Part shown: positions 38,972-47,335 of the stretch, piece by piece
Layout: every line of letters begins with the position of its first letter
How positions within the stretch are numbered: position 1 is the stretch's first letter
Assembly: GCF_016469035.1 (NCBI RefSeq)
Contig: NZ_JAEHJZ010000039.1
Span: 264-64,263, forward strand
Direction of reading: 5' to 3'
DNA from: Gelidibacter salicanalis
GTDB lineage: Bacteria; Bacteroidota; Bacteroidia; Flavobacteriales; Flavobacteriaceae
DNA length: 64,000 bases
Notes under the pieces: generated by a model
What the model was told of the DNA's origin: nothing
The model's database searches: none
The model's input: only the letters and a program-made list of their open reading frames with translations
Program-made: the position numbers and the translations under genes

Positions 38972-39020
38972 TTTGCTAACATACCAATTTTTGGTATATT
39001 TGAATCAAATAGTATTCAAA
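38972..39020 (+). promoter_or_regulatory. parDE promoter with two overlapping palindromic operators
   Basis: TTTG (38972-38975), 19 bases, then TATATTTG (38995-39002) form a textbook Bacteroidota promoter. A perfect palindrome ATACCAA/TTGGTAT (38981-38987 and 38991-38997) covers the spacer and -7 box. A second, TTTGAAT/ATTCAAA (38999-39005 and 39014-39020), runs up to the parD start codon. Both are placed for autorepression by ParD or the ParDE complex. Confidence 0.7.
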
Positions 39021-39271
39021 TGAACAAAAACACATCAATATCACTCGGGAATTATTTCGACCAATTCGTCCAAAGTAGCATAAGTAAAGGAAGATTTAAG
39101 AATGTTAGCGAAGTCATACGGGCTGGTTTAAGACTTTTAGAAGAAGAAGAAAATAAAGTTATTGCTTTAAAAAACGCAATTCAAGAAGGAATTGACAGCG
39201 GAATAGCGCACGACTTTGACCCTAAAAAACATCTTGAAACTTTAAAGGCAAAAAAACACTCGAATGGCTGA
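39020..39271 (+). CDS. parD: ParD-family antitoxin
   Basis: An 83-residue antitoxin. The N-terminal part (SISLGNYFDQFVQSSISKG, then FKNVSEVIRAGLRLLEEEE) is the ribbon-helix-helix DNA-binding fold of ParD/CC2985-type proteins. The C-terminal tail (DFDPKKHLETLKAKKH) would wrap the toxin. It overlaps the toxin gene by 8 bp, the standard coupled arrangement, and sits behind a promoter with palindromic operators. Confidence 0.92.
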   Translation: MNKNTSISLGNYFDQFVQSSISKGRFKNVSEVIRAGLRLLEEEENKVIALKNAIQEGIDSGIAHDFDPKKHLETLKAKKHSNG

Positions 39272-39563
39272 ATATAAGTTAACAAACAAAGCTGTTGAGG
39301 ATGTATCAAAGATTTGGGATTATACATTTGAAGTTTGGTCGGAAAAACAAGCTGACAAATATTACGATGAACTAATTTTAAATTGTCAAGAAATTTCTGA
39401 AAATCCAGATTTGGGAAAAAGCTACGAAGGCATATCAAAGCAACTTCTCGGAATGAAGGCAAATCGGCATATAATATTTTACAGAACTTTAAGCGAGGGC
39501 TATGTTGAAATAACGAGAATATTACACGAGAGAATGGATTTGAAGAAAAGAATAACGGAATAA
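39264..39563 (+). CDS. parE: ParE/RelE-family toxin
   Basis: A 99-residue toxin with the RelE/ParE fold pattern: YKLTNKAVEDVSKIWDYT at the N-terminus, then PDLGKSYEGISKQLLGMKANRHIIFYR and a C-terminal EITRILHERMD. ParE proteins typically poison DNA gyrase, unlike mRNA-cleaving RelE; which one applies cannot be proved here, but the ParD-type partner favours ParE. It is translationally coupled to the antitoxin. No mobile element is recognised beside the pair. Confidence 0.92.
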   Translation: MAEYKLTNKAVEDVSKIWDYTFEVWSEKQADKYYDELILNCQEISENPDLGKSYEGISKQLLGMKANRHIIFYRTLSEGYVEITRILHERMDLKKRITE

Positions 39564-39723
39564 AAACTATACACAAAATAGTATAGTTAGATTGAGTTTA
39601 AATAAAGCAGATTCTGCGCAGCACGTATAAGATGTGGCAAATCAGTAATAGCTCGGTTTGGAAATTTATATGACAGATGGAATGCTTTAAGATATAAAAT
39701 GAAAGAATGTTAAATAGAAATCC

Positions 39724-40395
39724 ATGAAAAATCAAGTTGTACATATAAAATCAATAGCGCATGCCACTCATGATGTGTTACATATTGTAACCGAAAAACC
39801 AGAAGGCATGACTTTTAAACCAGGTCAAGCCACAGAACTGTTTGTAGATGAGTCTGGATGGGAAAATGAAGGACGTCCATTTACCTTTACGGGTTTGCCT
39901 GAACAGGAACATCTTGAGTTTATGATAAAAACCTATCCGTCCCATAATGGCGTTACCGAAAAACTACTGTCCTTAAAGGCAGGAGATCGGGTGATCCTGA
40001 ATGATGTGTTTGGTGCGATTGCCTACAAAGGTGAAGGAACATTTATTGCCGGTGGGGCAGGGGTGACGCCTTTTATTTCAATTTTAAGACATTTGAAATC
40101 GCAGGGTAAATTAGGGGATAACAAACTTATTTTTGCAAATAATTCGGAAAAAGATATCATTCTTAAAAATGAATTTCAAACCATGTTGGGTGATAATTTT
40201 ATTAATATCCTGTCGGAAGATACGGTTGGAGGCATAGCGCATGGACGCATCACAGAGAAATTCTTAAAAAATTGCGGACTGGCCTATGATAAACCATTTT
40301 ACATTTGTGGCCCGCCGCCAATGATGGAAGCTGTAGTAGAGCAGTTAGCGCATTTGAATGTGTCTAAAGATCAGATGGTGACCGAAGCGTTTTAA
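39724..40395 (+). CDS. flavodoxin/ferredoxin reductase-like FAD oxidoreductase
   Basis: A 223-residue enzyme of the ferredoxin-NADP reductase superfamily. The FAD-binding barrel has RPFTFTGLP at about 57-65 and the NAD(P) domain has GGAGVTPFISILRHL at about 116-130 and CGPPPMMEAVVEQL near 197-210. It would pass electrons between NAD(P)H and a partner through FAD. The electron partner is unknown. It is followed after 5 bp by a DUF488 gene, so the two are probably cotranscribed. Confidence 0.85.
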   Translation: MKNQVVHIKSIAHATHDVLHIVTEKPEGMTFKPGQATELFVDESGWENEGRPFTFTGLPEQEHLEFMIKTYPSHNGVTEKLLSLKAGDRVILNDVFGAIAYKGEGTFIAGGAGVTPFISILRHLKSQGKLGDNKLIFANNSEKDIILKNEFQTMLGDNFINILSEDTVGGIAHGRITEKFLKNCGLAYDKPFYICGPPPMMEAVVEQLAHLNVSKDQMVTEAF

Positions 40396-40400
40396 ATCTT

Positions 40401-40751
40401 ATGAAAAACATCCAAATAAAGCGTATTTATGATGTTCCTGCCAAAGATGATGGGTATCGGGTTTTGGTGGATAGATTATGGCCGCGAGGAGTTTTAAAAG
40501 AAGATGCGCAATTGAACGATTGGCTTAAAGAGATTGCGCCTTCAACACAACTCCGAAAATGGTTTGACCATAAGCCTGCAAAATTTGAAGTATTCACTGA
40601 GAAATATACGGACGAATTGGAGGATAAATTTGAGATTTTGAGGGAGCTGAAAAACAATACGAGAACTAAAACACTTACGTTACTGTATGGCGCAAAAGAC
40701 ACTGAGCATAATCAAGCGGTGGTGCTTAAAACGGTTTTAGAAAACCTTTAA
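40401..40751 (+). CDS. DUF488 family protein
   Basis: A 116-residue protein of the DUF488 (YeaO-like) family, recognised from VDRLWPRG, LRKWFDHKP and LTLLYGAKDTEHNQA. The molecular function is unknown; the conserved Arg and Asp suggest binding of an anionic ligand. It is downstream of the oxidoreductase and convergent with the amylase gene. Confidence 0.85.
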   Translation: MKNIQIKRIYDVPAKDDGYRVLVDRLWPRGVLKEDAQLNDWLKEIAPSTQLRKWFDHKPAKFEVFTEKYTDELEDKFEILRELKNNTRTKTLTLLYGAKDTEHNQAVVLKTVLENL

Positions 40752-40801
40752 AAGTACAATTAGGAGGTCAGTTTATGCGGCTATGTCAGTTTGAGTGCCT
40801 A

Positions 40802-40873
40802 TGTCAGTTTGAGCGCAGTCGAAAACCTTAGTATTTGGGGTGTCACAGTATTTCGACTGCGCTCAATATGACA
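40802..40873. repeat. intergenic palindromic repeat between convergent genes
   Basis: Two arms of 23 bases (40802-40824 and 40851-40873) match as an inverted repeat with a few mismatches, built on TTTGAGCGCAGTCGAAA. A direct partial copy of the left arm (TATGTCAGTTTGAG) stands before it at about 40783-40796. A related repeat is at 43891-43971. It lies between the convergent DUF488 and amylase genes and could end both transcripts. Confidence 0.7.
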
Positions 40874-40889
40874 TTCGTTTTTATAAACC

Positions 40890-43778
40890 TTACATCTTAA
40901 TCAATTTAGAAGTAGACACATGTCCGTTATAATCATTAATTTTAATAACATACAAGCTCTGGTCTAAATCAGAAACATCAAAACTATCTTTTTGTGTAAA
41001 GTTGCCTTTAAAAGATTTGATGTGTTTCCCCGTAAGGTCATAAATATCTAAGCCATTAAAATCTCTATTTACTTTAAACCTGCTGTTTGACGGATTTGGA
41101 TATAGGGTAAAACTGGAAGTGCTTTCAAAACCATCAGTGCTTAATGTAGAAGGTTTATTTCCAAATATTCTAAACTGACCTGCAGCGATAGATATTGTAG
41201 CTTGGTTGTAGCTTGTCTTTCCTGTATCATCCATTAAGTCATACCAAGTTTCTCCGGAAGGGATGGTCGTATTTAAAGTTTTAGAGGTCACATCAAAATT
41301 CGCCAAAACAATCACATTCTTAAGGCTACTGCCCGGCAATGCATTATTGAAAATTTCAATGGAAGGGGTAAGGGTATTGGTGTTTATTTTATAGTCGCCT
41401 TCAAACACATCTTCTTCTGTTTTTAGCTTAATTAGCCGTGCCCAGTCGTTATAGACCTTATTTCTATTAGTGTCTCCCAACCAGTTTTGTGTCCATTGTG
41501 GTTGTGGCTTGGTGGCCAATTTACAGTCTCCCGGTGGGTTGCCAGCATCCCCACCTTCTTCTAATGGAGCGTCAGGTATATTTAGTGTACCATCATTACA
41601 GGTAAAAATTGAATTTTGCATTCCTAATTCGCCAAAATGCCAGATCATTTTAGGTCCTGGTACAGTTAAAGTAACAGCACCCAAGGCGGACATTCTTGAT
41701 AAAGCGGTATTTAAATCTTTAACATCATGAACACTGTTGGTGCTATTGCCATACATCAAATTTTTGTACATCAAACGCTCCTCATCATGACTTTCTGCAT
41801 AGCCTATAACACGTAGACCTTGAAATTGCGGTCTTGATTTATGACCAATACCACTAATATCAGCGGTATAACCCATAGTCAATTCGTTATAAGCACGGTT
41901 CATATTACCCCACATCATGATGCCTTTTCCCTCGTCATATTTATAATTAGCCCATTCTTTTTCTTCATTCTCTGAACCTAAATGCTCAAAAATGACATAA
42001 TGGTTGGGATCTAAGGACCACGAGTAATCCGCATATTCTTTTAAAACCGCTACACGATCTGCTTGATAAGCATTGGTACAGCCTTCATCGTTGGCAGTGC
42101 AATTTTGGGTAAATCCTTTAGTCAAATCCCAACGGAAGCCATCAATCTTAAATTCTTCAATCCAATGCTTAACAATCCGTTTTGCATACGCTTTAGTGAT
42201 CGCGTTTGAATGGTTAAAATCAGACCCCACATTATAACTGTGTCTTGCTTCTGTATTGAAATATGGATTTTCACTGCTCGGACCGCCCCAACCATCACCA
42301 TCAGGATCATCCATCCACATCCTGACCATTGGGTTTCTTCCATAGGCATGATTGAGGGCCACGTCAAGAATGACTGCGATTCCGTTTTGATGACAGAGAT
42401 CTATAAATTCTTTCAACTTGTTCTCGGCCCCATAAAACTTATCCAAAGCCATGTGAAACGAAGTGTTGTACCCCCAGCTTTCGTTGCCTTCAAATTCCAT
42501 TACAGGTAAGAGTTCAATAGCGTTGATGTTGAGGTTTTTAAAATACTCAATTCTATCGATTAGATCTTGGTAGTTCCGGTCTGAATCAAAGTCTCTGATT
42601 AAAACTTCATAAATAATGAGGTCTTCTTTTTTTGGTTTCGTAAAATTGTTGACCTGCCAATTATAAGGTGTTTGACCTGTTTGTAAAACAGTTACTTCAC
42701 GCTCTTGACCTGCTGGATAGGCAGGAAGATTAGGATAAGAGCTTGCAGGAATGTATGGATCGTCAAATGGTGATAACACTAATGTAGAATAAGGGTCTGC
42801 CGTTTTTACCAAAGCAGGTGAATTTGTAATTGGTGTTTTTTCAAAAACCCAGTATTGATAAGTATAAGTCTGACCAGAAACCAAACCTGTCAATTCTAAC
42901 CAAAATTTTCCAGTTGTAGGATCTCTTTTCATGGCGTAGTTGCTGTTTGGCTCCCAATTGTTAAAGGTTCCTGCCACATCTACAAAATCTTTATTTGGTG
43001 CGTCAAGCACTAAAGTAGCCTTGGTGTTATCTGAAGTATTATAATTAATGCCGTCAATCATTCCAGAAGGTAAAGTTGCCGAGATCGTAGTAGGCTTTAT
43101 AACAACCGAAAATAATTTAGTGATTGTTGTTCCCGCCAGGGTAACTTCCAGTTTATAATTTTGGTTTGACGTAATATTTGAATGGGTAAAAAGATAATTG
43201 GAGGTGTCCACATTGGTATTAATGCTTGCACCATTGGCTATTAAATTATAACTCGCATTACCGCCAGAGTTTGTGGCGGAAATATTCAAACTGCCACCGG
43301 TAGTTAGGATGGTGGTGCTATTTTGTTGTGGTGAAGTTAAGGTGACTTGAAAACTTCCTACATTTAATAGTATGTCTTGGCTTTTTTTATTGCCGTCTCC
43401 GTTTTTAGCCTTGATTAAAAAACCTATTCTGCCAATACCATTTCTCTGAAAAAAAGTAGTAGGCGTAAAGGAAATACTATAGGTGTCATTGCTGCTATTA
43501 TAGCTGAGTTTATTGGTCTCGCTAGAGGCCGTCCAAGCACCATTAGTTGGGCAATCTTGTTGGTTGGTGAGATTAACATCATAGGACCAGGCCCAAAGAT
43601 AAAGCGAGTTTGTTGTCACGCCCCAAGTTGCTTCATTAATGCTGTTGCCATTAAATGTAATTGTGATATTCTGATTTTCCTCAAAAGTCGATGGCGCAAC
43701 TGTATAGGTCACATTTTGCTGTTGCGCAAAAGCGAACGAACACATGAAGAGCATTATGTAAAATGTAATTTTTTTCAT
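40890..43778 (-). CDS. secreted GH13 alpha-amylase with type IX sorting tail
   Basis: An endo-acting alpha-glucan hydrolase. I start at 43778 (962 residues), giving signal peptide MKKITFYIMLFMCSFAFAQ; the open frame to 43832 adds 18 poor residues. An N-terminal beta domain (about 20-140) resembles the protein encoded at 45975-46766. A CBM48-like E-set domain covers about 235-335 (VDVAGTFNNWEPNS). The GH13 barrel covers about 385-780: nucleophile Asp551 in DGFRWD, acid Glu598 in IFEHLG, and SHDE with Asp665. The C-terminal ~75 residues (LYPNPSNSRFKV to SKLIKM) are a type IX secretion sorting domain, so it is placed outside or on the cell surface. It closes the leftward starch operon after the SusE/F-like gene. 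Confidence 0.92.
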   Translation of the reverse strand: MKKITFYIMLFMCSFAFAQQQNVTYTVAPSTFEENQNITITFNGNSINEATWGVTTNSLYLWAWSYDVNLTNQQDCPTNGAWTASSETNKLSYNSSNDTYSISFTPTTFFQRNGIGRIGFLIKAKNGDGNKKSQDILLNVGSFQVTLTSPQQNSTTILTTGGSLNISATNSGGNASYNLIANGASINTNVDTSNYLFTHSNITSNQNYKLEVTLAGTTITKLFSVVIKPTTISATLPSGMIDGINYNTSDNTKATLVLDAPNKDFVDVAGTFNNWEPNSNYAMKRDPTTGKFWLELTGLVSGQTYTYQYWVFEKTPITNSPALVKTADPYSTLVLSPFDDPYIPASSYPNLPAYPAGQEREVTVLQTGQTPYNWQVNNFTKPKKEDLIIYEVLIRDFDSDRNYQDLIDRIEYFKNLNINAIELLPVMEFEGNESWGYNTSFHMALDKFYGAENKLKEFIDLCHQNGIAVILDVALNHAYGRNPMVRMWMDDPDGDGWGGPSSENPYFNTEARHSYNVGSDFNHSNAITKAYAKRIVKHWIEEFKIDGFRWDLTKGFTQNCTANDEGCTNAYQADRVAVLKEYADYSWSLDPNHYVIFEHLGSENEEKEWANYKYDEGKGIMMWGNMNRAYNELTMGYTADISGIGHKSRPQFQGLRVIGYAESHDEERLMYKNLMYGNSTNSVHDVKDLNTALSRMSALGAVTLTVPGPKMIWHFGELGMQNSIFTCNDGTLNIPDAPLEEGGDAGNPPGDCKLATKPQPQWTQNWLGDTNRNKVYNDWARLIKLKTEEDVFEGDYKINTNTLTPSIEIFNNALPGSSLKNVIVLANFDVTSKTLNTTIPSGETWYDLMDDTGKTSYNQATISIAAGQFRIFGNKPSTLSTDGFESTSSFTLYPNPSNSRFKVNRDFNGLDIYDLTGKHIKSFKGNFTQKDSFDVSDLDQSLYVIKINDYNGHVSTSKLIKM

Positions 43779-43890
43779 CTTTAAGAATTTTAAGGATTCA
43801 ATGTATGGCTGCAACCATATCTTGTTTTTCAACAGAAATATGCTTTGAGCGTATTAAAAAAGGCTATCTAAAAAAAAAATCCTTTTAATT

Positions 43891-43971
43891 TGATGTGGCA
43901 GGTTGAGCCTGTCGTAACCGATATTAATTGTCATCAGGTTGCACTATTACGACAAGCTCAATATGACATCA
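43891..43971. repeat. intergenic palindromic repeat
   Basis: Inverted arms 43891-43917 and 43947-43971 (TGATGTGGCAGGTTGAGC against GCTCAATATGACATCA) form a long imperfect hairpin between the SusE/F-like gene and the amylase gene. It shares the CTCAATATGACAT piece with the repeat at 40802-40873, so both belong to one dispersed family. It may damp read-through into the amylase gene. Confidence 0.65.
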
Positions 43972-44007
43972 CCTTATACTTTTCAAATAGCCCTTTTATT
44001 TTTAATC

Positions 44008-45153
44008 TTAAAGAATGGTAACCGTACCTTTATTAAAGTCAGCTTTAATTGTGTAAGTTCCATCTCCAGGAGCACCCACATTTTGTTCTCCGTCTCTTAT
44101 CAACATGCCTGAATAAGCTGGATTTACTCCCCAATCATTATCCCAAGCACCTTGTACAGGTAAGAACTTAAACTCATCTGAAGCCACTAAAACTTGACTG
44201 ATTTCAAAGACACCTTCTGAGAGTTTTGTGAAAGCAGGTGCCGTTGCATTGTTCCACCCATTAGGAGAACCAACCAAATATAAATTATCTGGTATTTCAG
44301 TTAGGCTGTAGGACAGCGTGTTGAAATCAATACTAATCATATACGTACCGGCATTTGCTACTGGAATATTATTTTCGCCATCTTGAACCAACTTTCCAGG
44401 TGAATCAGGATTTTCACCCCAATCATTATCCCAAGAGCCTGAAACCGGTAGCAATTTAAACTCTGATCCTGCATCAAAAGTTTGAACTCTTACAAACACA
44501 CCATTTCCGGTGGTATTAAATTGTTGTGTTGCATCTGTATTATTCCAACCATTTTGTGATCCTACAGTAAACAGGTTATTAATGGCTGAAGTTTTTACTG
44601 TTAAATTATTGAAATCTACAATTACAACATACTTTCCAGCATCTGCTATTTTGATATTTTGTTCACCATTTTGAATTAAACTACCAGGATTTTCTGGGTC
44701 TTCTCCCCAGTCTCCATCCCAAGCTCCTAAATTTGGTAAAAATTTAAATTCAGAATTAGCATCAAAATCATAAGTTAAACTAAAAACACCATTACTATCA
44801 TTATAGAATGGAATGGCTGTAGCATTGTTCCATCCATTAATAGAGCCAACCATAAATAAATTATCAGGTGCTTTGAATTCTGTAACTGTAAGACTTAATG
44901 TTGGAAAATCGACCGTAATAATATAAGTTCCAGCAGTAGTGACAGTAAGATTTTGTTCCCCATCTTGAATTATTTTACCAGGATTAGCTGGGTCTTCTCC
45001 CCAATCGCCATCCCACAAACCTAATGTTGGTAAAAACTTAAATTCGCCATTTTCTGGAAGATCAATTTGTAATTTAAAATTACCATTCCCATTATTTACA
45101 AAAGGTACTGCCGTAGCATTATCCCATCCATTATGACTCCCTACTAAATAAAG
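44008..45153 (-). repeat. four tandem coding repeats within the SusE/F-like gene
   Basis: About 275-bp units encode the four starch-binding repeats. The neighbouring units at about 44590-44880 and 44880-45150 are visibly similar at DNA level around the WDGDWGEDP codons, so unequal recombination could change repeat number. Confidence 0.7.
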
Positions 45154-45963
45154 CTCGTTAATTACGAAAACATCCCAGTTAATGTATTTCTTTGCTGCAT
45201 TAAGCACCGTAACACCATCAGTTACTTTCGCTTGTACTGTCCATATAACATTTTGGGTGTTGGCAAACTCTGCCCCTATTTGAGCATTGGTCATTGTAAA
45301 GGATGTTCCAGAATCTATAGGAAACGTTATTAATGGTTCAGAAAAATCACCATCCAATTCATCGAATAATAAAGTATACTCTATGGTTCCAGAACCCATA
45401 GTAGTTTCTGCTGGTTCCCATTCAAATGTAACTTCTCCATCTGGGTCTCCATAAATATCTGCCTTAATAAGGTTGTTATTGTCTGGTGCTAAAAGATTAA
45501 AATCTTTAATACCATTATCAGAAAATCTTGTAAAAGAGATATTGTTTTTGGCACTAAAAACTTCAACATCGCCATTAGTTGCAACCACTTGCCATTGTAA
45601 TTCTGCAATGGCCCCAGAAGCAAAGCCAGCAGCATTTAAAGCTTCATCAATTTGAGCAAATGTGAGTGTTGCTTGATTTTTCTTGCCTTCATCATCACTA
45701 ATAAACATGGCTAATTCTCCATCAGCATTAAAGAATAGCACTTTATAAGTTGGCACTTTCGAAACACCTGGTGCTGCTGCATTCCAATTTAATACAATGG
45801 CTTTGTCTGGAGTACCAGAATTTAACACATAGGATGTTACATTGTTCTCTACAATATTGAAACCATTAAGAGCCTCAGTGTCTGAACTGAATTCAACATC
45901 ATTGGAACAAGACGTGAATAATGCTAAGAGAATTATCGATATTTTGTATACTAGTTTTTTCAT
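44008..45963 (-). CDS. SusE/SusF-like starch-binding lipoprotein with four tandem repeats
   Basis: A 651-residue surface lipoprotein (lipobox FTSC, Cys19). An N-terminal SusE-type domain (about 25-155) and a fibronectin-like segment (about 155-265) precede four tandem starch-binding repeats at about 271-362, 369-458, 463-555 and 561-651. Each repeat starts L(Y/F)xVGSxNGW and carries a conserved WDxDWGxxP block, the aromatic pattern used to stack on helical alpha-glucan. The B. thetaiotaomicron SusE and SusF have fewer repeats (two and three), so this is an extended form. It lies in the leftward operon between a small secreted protein and the amylase and would hold starch at the surface. Confidence 0.88.
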   Translation of the reverse strand: MKKLVYKISIILLALFTSCSNDVEFSSDTEALNGFNIVENNVTSYVLNSGTPDKAIVLNWNAAAPGVSKVPTYKVLFFNADGELAMFISDDEGKKNQATLTFAQIDEALNAAGFASGAIAELQWQVVATNGDVEVFSAKNNISFTRFSDNGIKDFNLLAPDNNNLIKADIYGDPDGEVTFEWEPAETTMGSGTIEYTLLFDELDGDFSEPLITFPIDSGTSFTMTNAQIGAEFANTQNVIWTVQAKVTDGVTVLNAAKKYINWDVFVINELYLVGSHNGWDNATAVPFVNNGNGNFKLQIDLPENGEFKFLPTLGLWDGDWGEDPANPGKIIQDGEQNLTVTTAGTYIITVDFPTLSLTVTEFKAPDNLFMVGSINGWNNATAIPFYNDSNGVFSLTYDFDANSEFKFLPNLGAWDGDWGEDPENPGSLIQNGEQNIKIADAGKYVVIVDFNNLTVKTSAINNLFTVGSQNGWNNTDATQQFNTTGNGVFVRVQTFDAGSEFKLLPVSGSWDNDWGENPDSPGKLVQDGENNIPVANAGTYMISIDFNTLSYSLTEIPDNLYLVGSPNGWNNATAPAFTKLSEGVFEISQVLVASDEFKFLPVQGAWDNDWGVNPAYSGMLIRDGEQNVGAPGDGTYTIKADFNKGTVTIL

Positions 45964-45974
45964 AACGTTTAATT

Positions 45975-46766
45975 TTAATTAGCTGCCTGTCTTAATACAA
46001 TTTCCTCTTCAGTAGATTGGATTGTTGGATTATCTGTATCGAAAAAGTGGTATTTTAATGTAGACAATGTTCCTGCATCAAATAAACCTTGAAAGGATTG
46101 AGCGGGAATTATAGCAGCCTCATAATATTGCCCATTAAACCTTGTTTCAATTTCAATAGCAAGTAAGGCATCTACTTCAGGTTCAATATGCAATGTGATA
46201 TTTTGAGCACCAATCATTGCTGGGTTGCTAATTTCAGGAAAGTTTTTGTTAAAACGGAATGTTACAACATCTTTGGTGGTTGCTTGAGAAGGAAATGTTC
46301 TCACCTCTTTTTCTATAAACTTAAAAGGTGCAAATGGAATTGTTAAATCATTTGTTTGAAACGTTCCAGCCTGATTTCTTAATAAGTATCCTATTGACGT
46401 TATCGAACCAGGGGCAGCCTCTGCACCATAAAGCTCAGCAAGTGTTCTGTAAGTGTTCACCCCATCAGTTATAGGAAACTTTATTCTATATTCAGTATCG
46501 CTTAATTTTTCTAATTTTGCCGAGGATTTAATATTGGTCCACTCACCATTCGTCTTAGAGTCTCCCGCATTAGAAAAACTCCAGATATAAAGATCTTTTC
46601 CTTCTAATGACTTACCGTCACGATCAGTGGCGCCAGCTACATTAAATAGGATTTCTATATTTTCGTCAATTACGGTATAACTAGCAGGATTACCTGTAAT
46701 AACAGGATTTTGTGCTTGAACCAATAATGTCGGTAAAAAAAGTATAGTTAATAATAATTTTTTCAT
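45975..46766 (-). CDS. secreted protein related to the amylase N-terminal domain
   Basis: A 263-residue exported protein (signal peptide about 1-18, ending LLVQA) of unrecognised family. Residues about 25-145 match the N-terminal region of the GH13 amylase at 40890-43778 in order: NIxIxFN, LYxWxxS, TNGxWT, a Lys-rich strand then YxIxFxxT and IGxLxxxxAG. A second beta-rich domain follows to the end (TTKDVVTFRFNKNFPE). No catalytic motif is visible. Placed between a lipoprotein and the SusE/F-like gene of the starch operon, it is best read as an accessory alpha-glucan-binding protein; this is inference. Confidence 0.55.
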   Translation of the reverse strand: MKKLLLTILFLPTLLVQAQNPVITGNPASYTVIDENIEILFNVAGATDRDGKSLEGKDLYIWSFSNAGDSKTNGEWTNIKSSAKLEKLSDTEYRIKFPITDGVNTYRTLAELYGAEAAPGSITSIGYLLRNQAGTFQTNDLTIPFAPFKFIEKEVRTFPSQATTKDVVTFRFNKNFPEISNPAMIGAQNITLHIEPEVDALLAIEIETRFNGQYYEAAIIPAQSFQGLFDAGTLSTLKYHFFDTDNPTIQSTEEEIVLRQAAN

Positions 46767-46777
46767 AATTCGATTTT

Positions 46778-47323
46778 TTATTGTTTAGCTAGTATGTATT
46801 CATATCTCGTTACCGCATTACCTGAAGCATCTAGTCTTTCATAGTTTAAAGATAACTTTTGGTTATCTCCGGTTATTCCAGCGTATGTTTTAATTAAAAA
46901 CAAAACCGTGTTACCATTTATGATAGTTTCAATACCAGACGAAGCATTTATGCCTAGCTGCTGGTTTACTAAATTTACGGTGTCATCAGAATTCCAAGTC
47001 CATGTACCAGTTCCTTCTGATATAACATAAGACATTGGCGAGTTTCCAACGGTTGTGGATAATGTTCCATCACCAATTTGTAAAGTAAAATCTGTAAAAG
47101 GCATACCTGAAATGGCGTTGGTAATATCTACTCGGGTTGCAAAATCAGGAAATCCTTTCTTTTCAGCATCTAAATCTATTTGAGAAACGGTCTCAATAGA
47201 CCACGTACCCGTTAATTGTTCACTTCTATCTACAATAGTTCCGTGCGTTCCTTCATTATCAGGAGAACAGTTTGTAAAGATTAAAGCTATACTTAATAAT
47301 AAGCTATATGTTATCGTTTTCAT
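46778..47323 (-). CDS. small lipoprotein, DUF5004-like
   Basis: A 181-residue lipoprotein (lipobox FTNC, Cys19). The body has the outline of lipocalin-like Bacteroidota lipoproteins (LTGTWSIETVSQIDLD near 40-55, then alternating beta strands ending YEYILAKQ), similar to DUF5004 proteins. No function is known. It is 12 bp downstream of susD and 11 bp upstream of the next secreted-protein gene, so it is a cotranscribed part of the starch operon and may be a surface accessory protein. Confidence 0.55.
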   Translation of the reverse strand: MKTITYSLLLSIALIFTNCSPDNEGTHGTIVDRSEQLTGTWSIETVSQIDLDAEKKGFPDFATRVDITNAISGMPFTDFTLQIGDGTLSTTVGNSPMSYVISEGTGTWTWNSDDTVNLVNQQLGINASSGIETIINGNTVLFLIKTYAGITGDNQKLSLNYERLDASGNAVTRYEYILAKQ

Positions 47324-47335
47324 AGTTCTATTTTT

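Noticed and set aside
39020-39563. An RNA-cleaving RelBE pair instead of ParDE
   Set aside because: The antitoxin is a ParD-type ribbon-helix-helix protein with the SEVIRAGLRLLE block, and the toxin ends in the ParE-like EITRILHERMD.
39181-39576. A 131-residue open frame antisense to parD/parE
   Set aside because: The parDE pair is unmistakable on the plus strand; this is a frame shadow.
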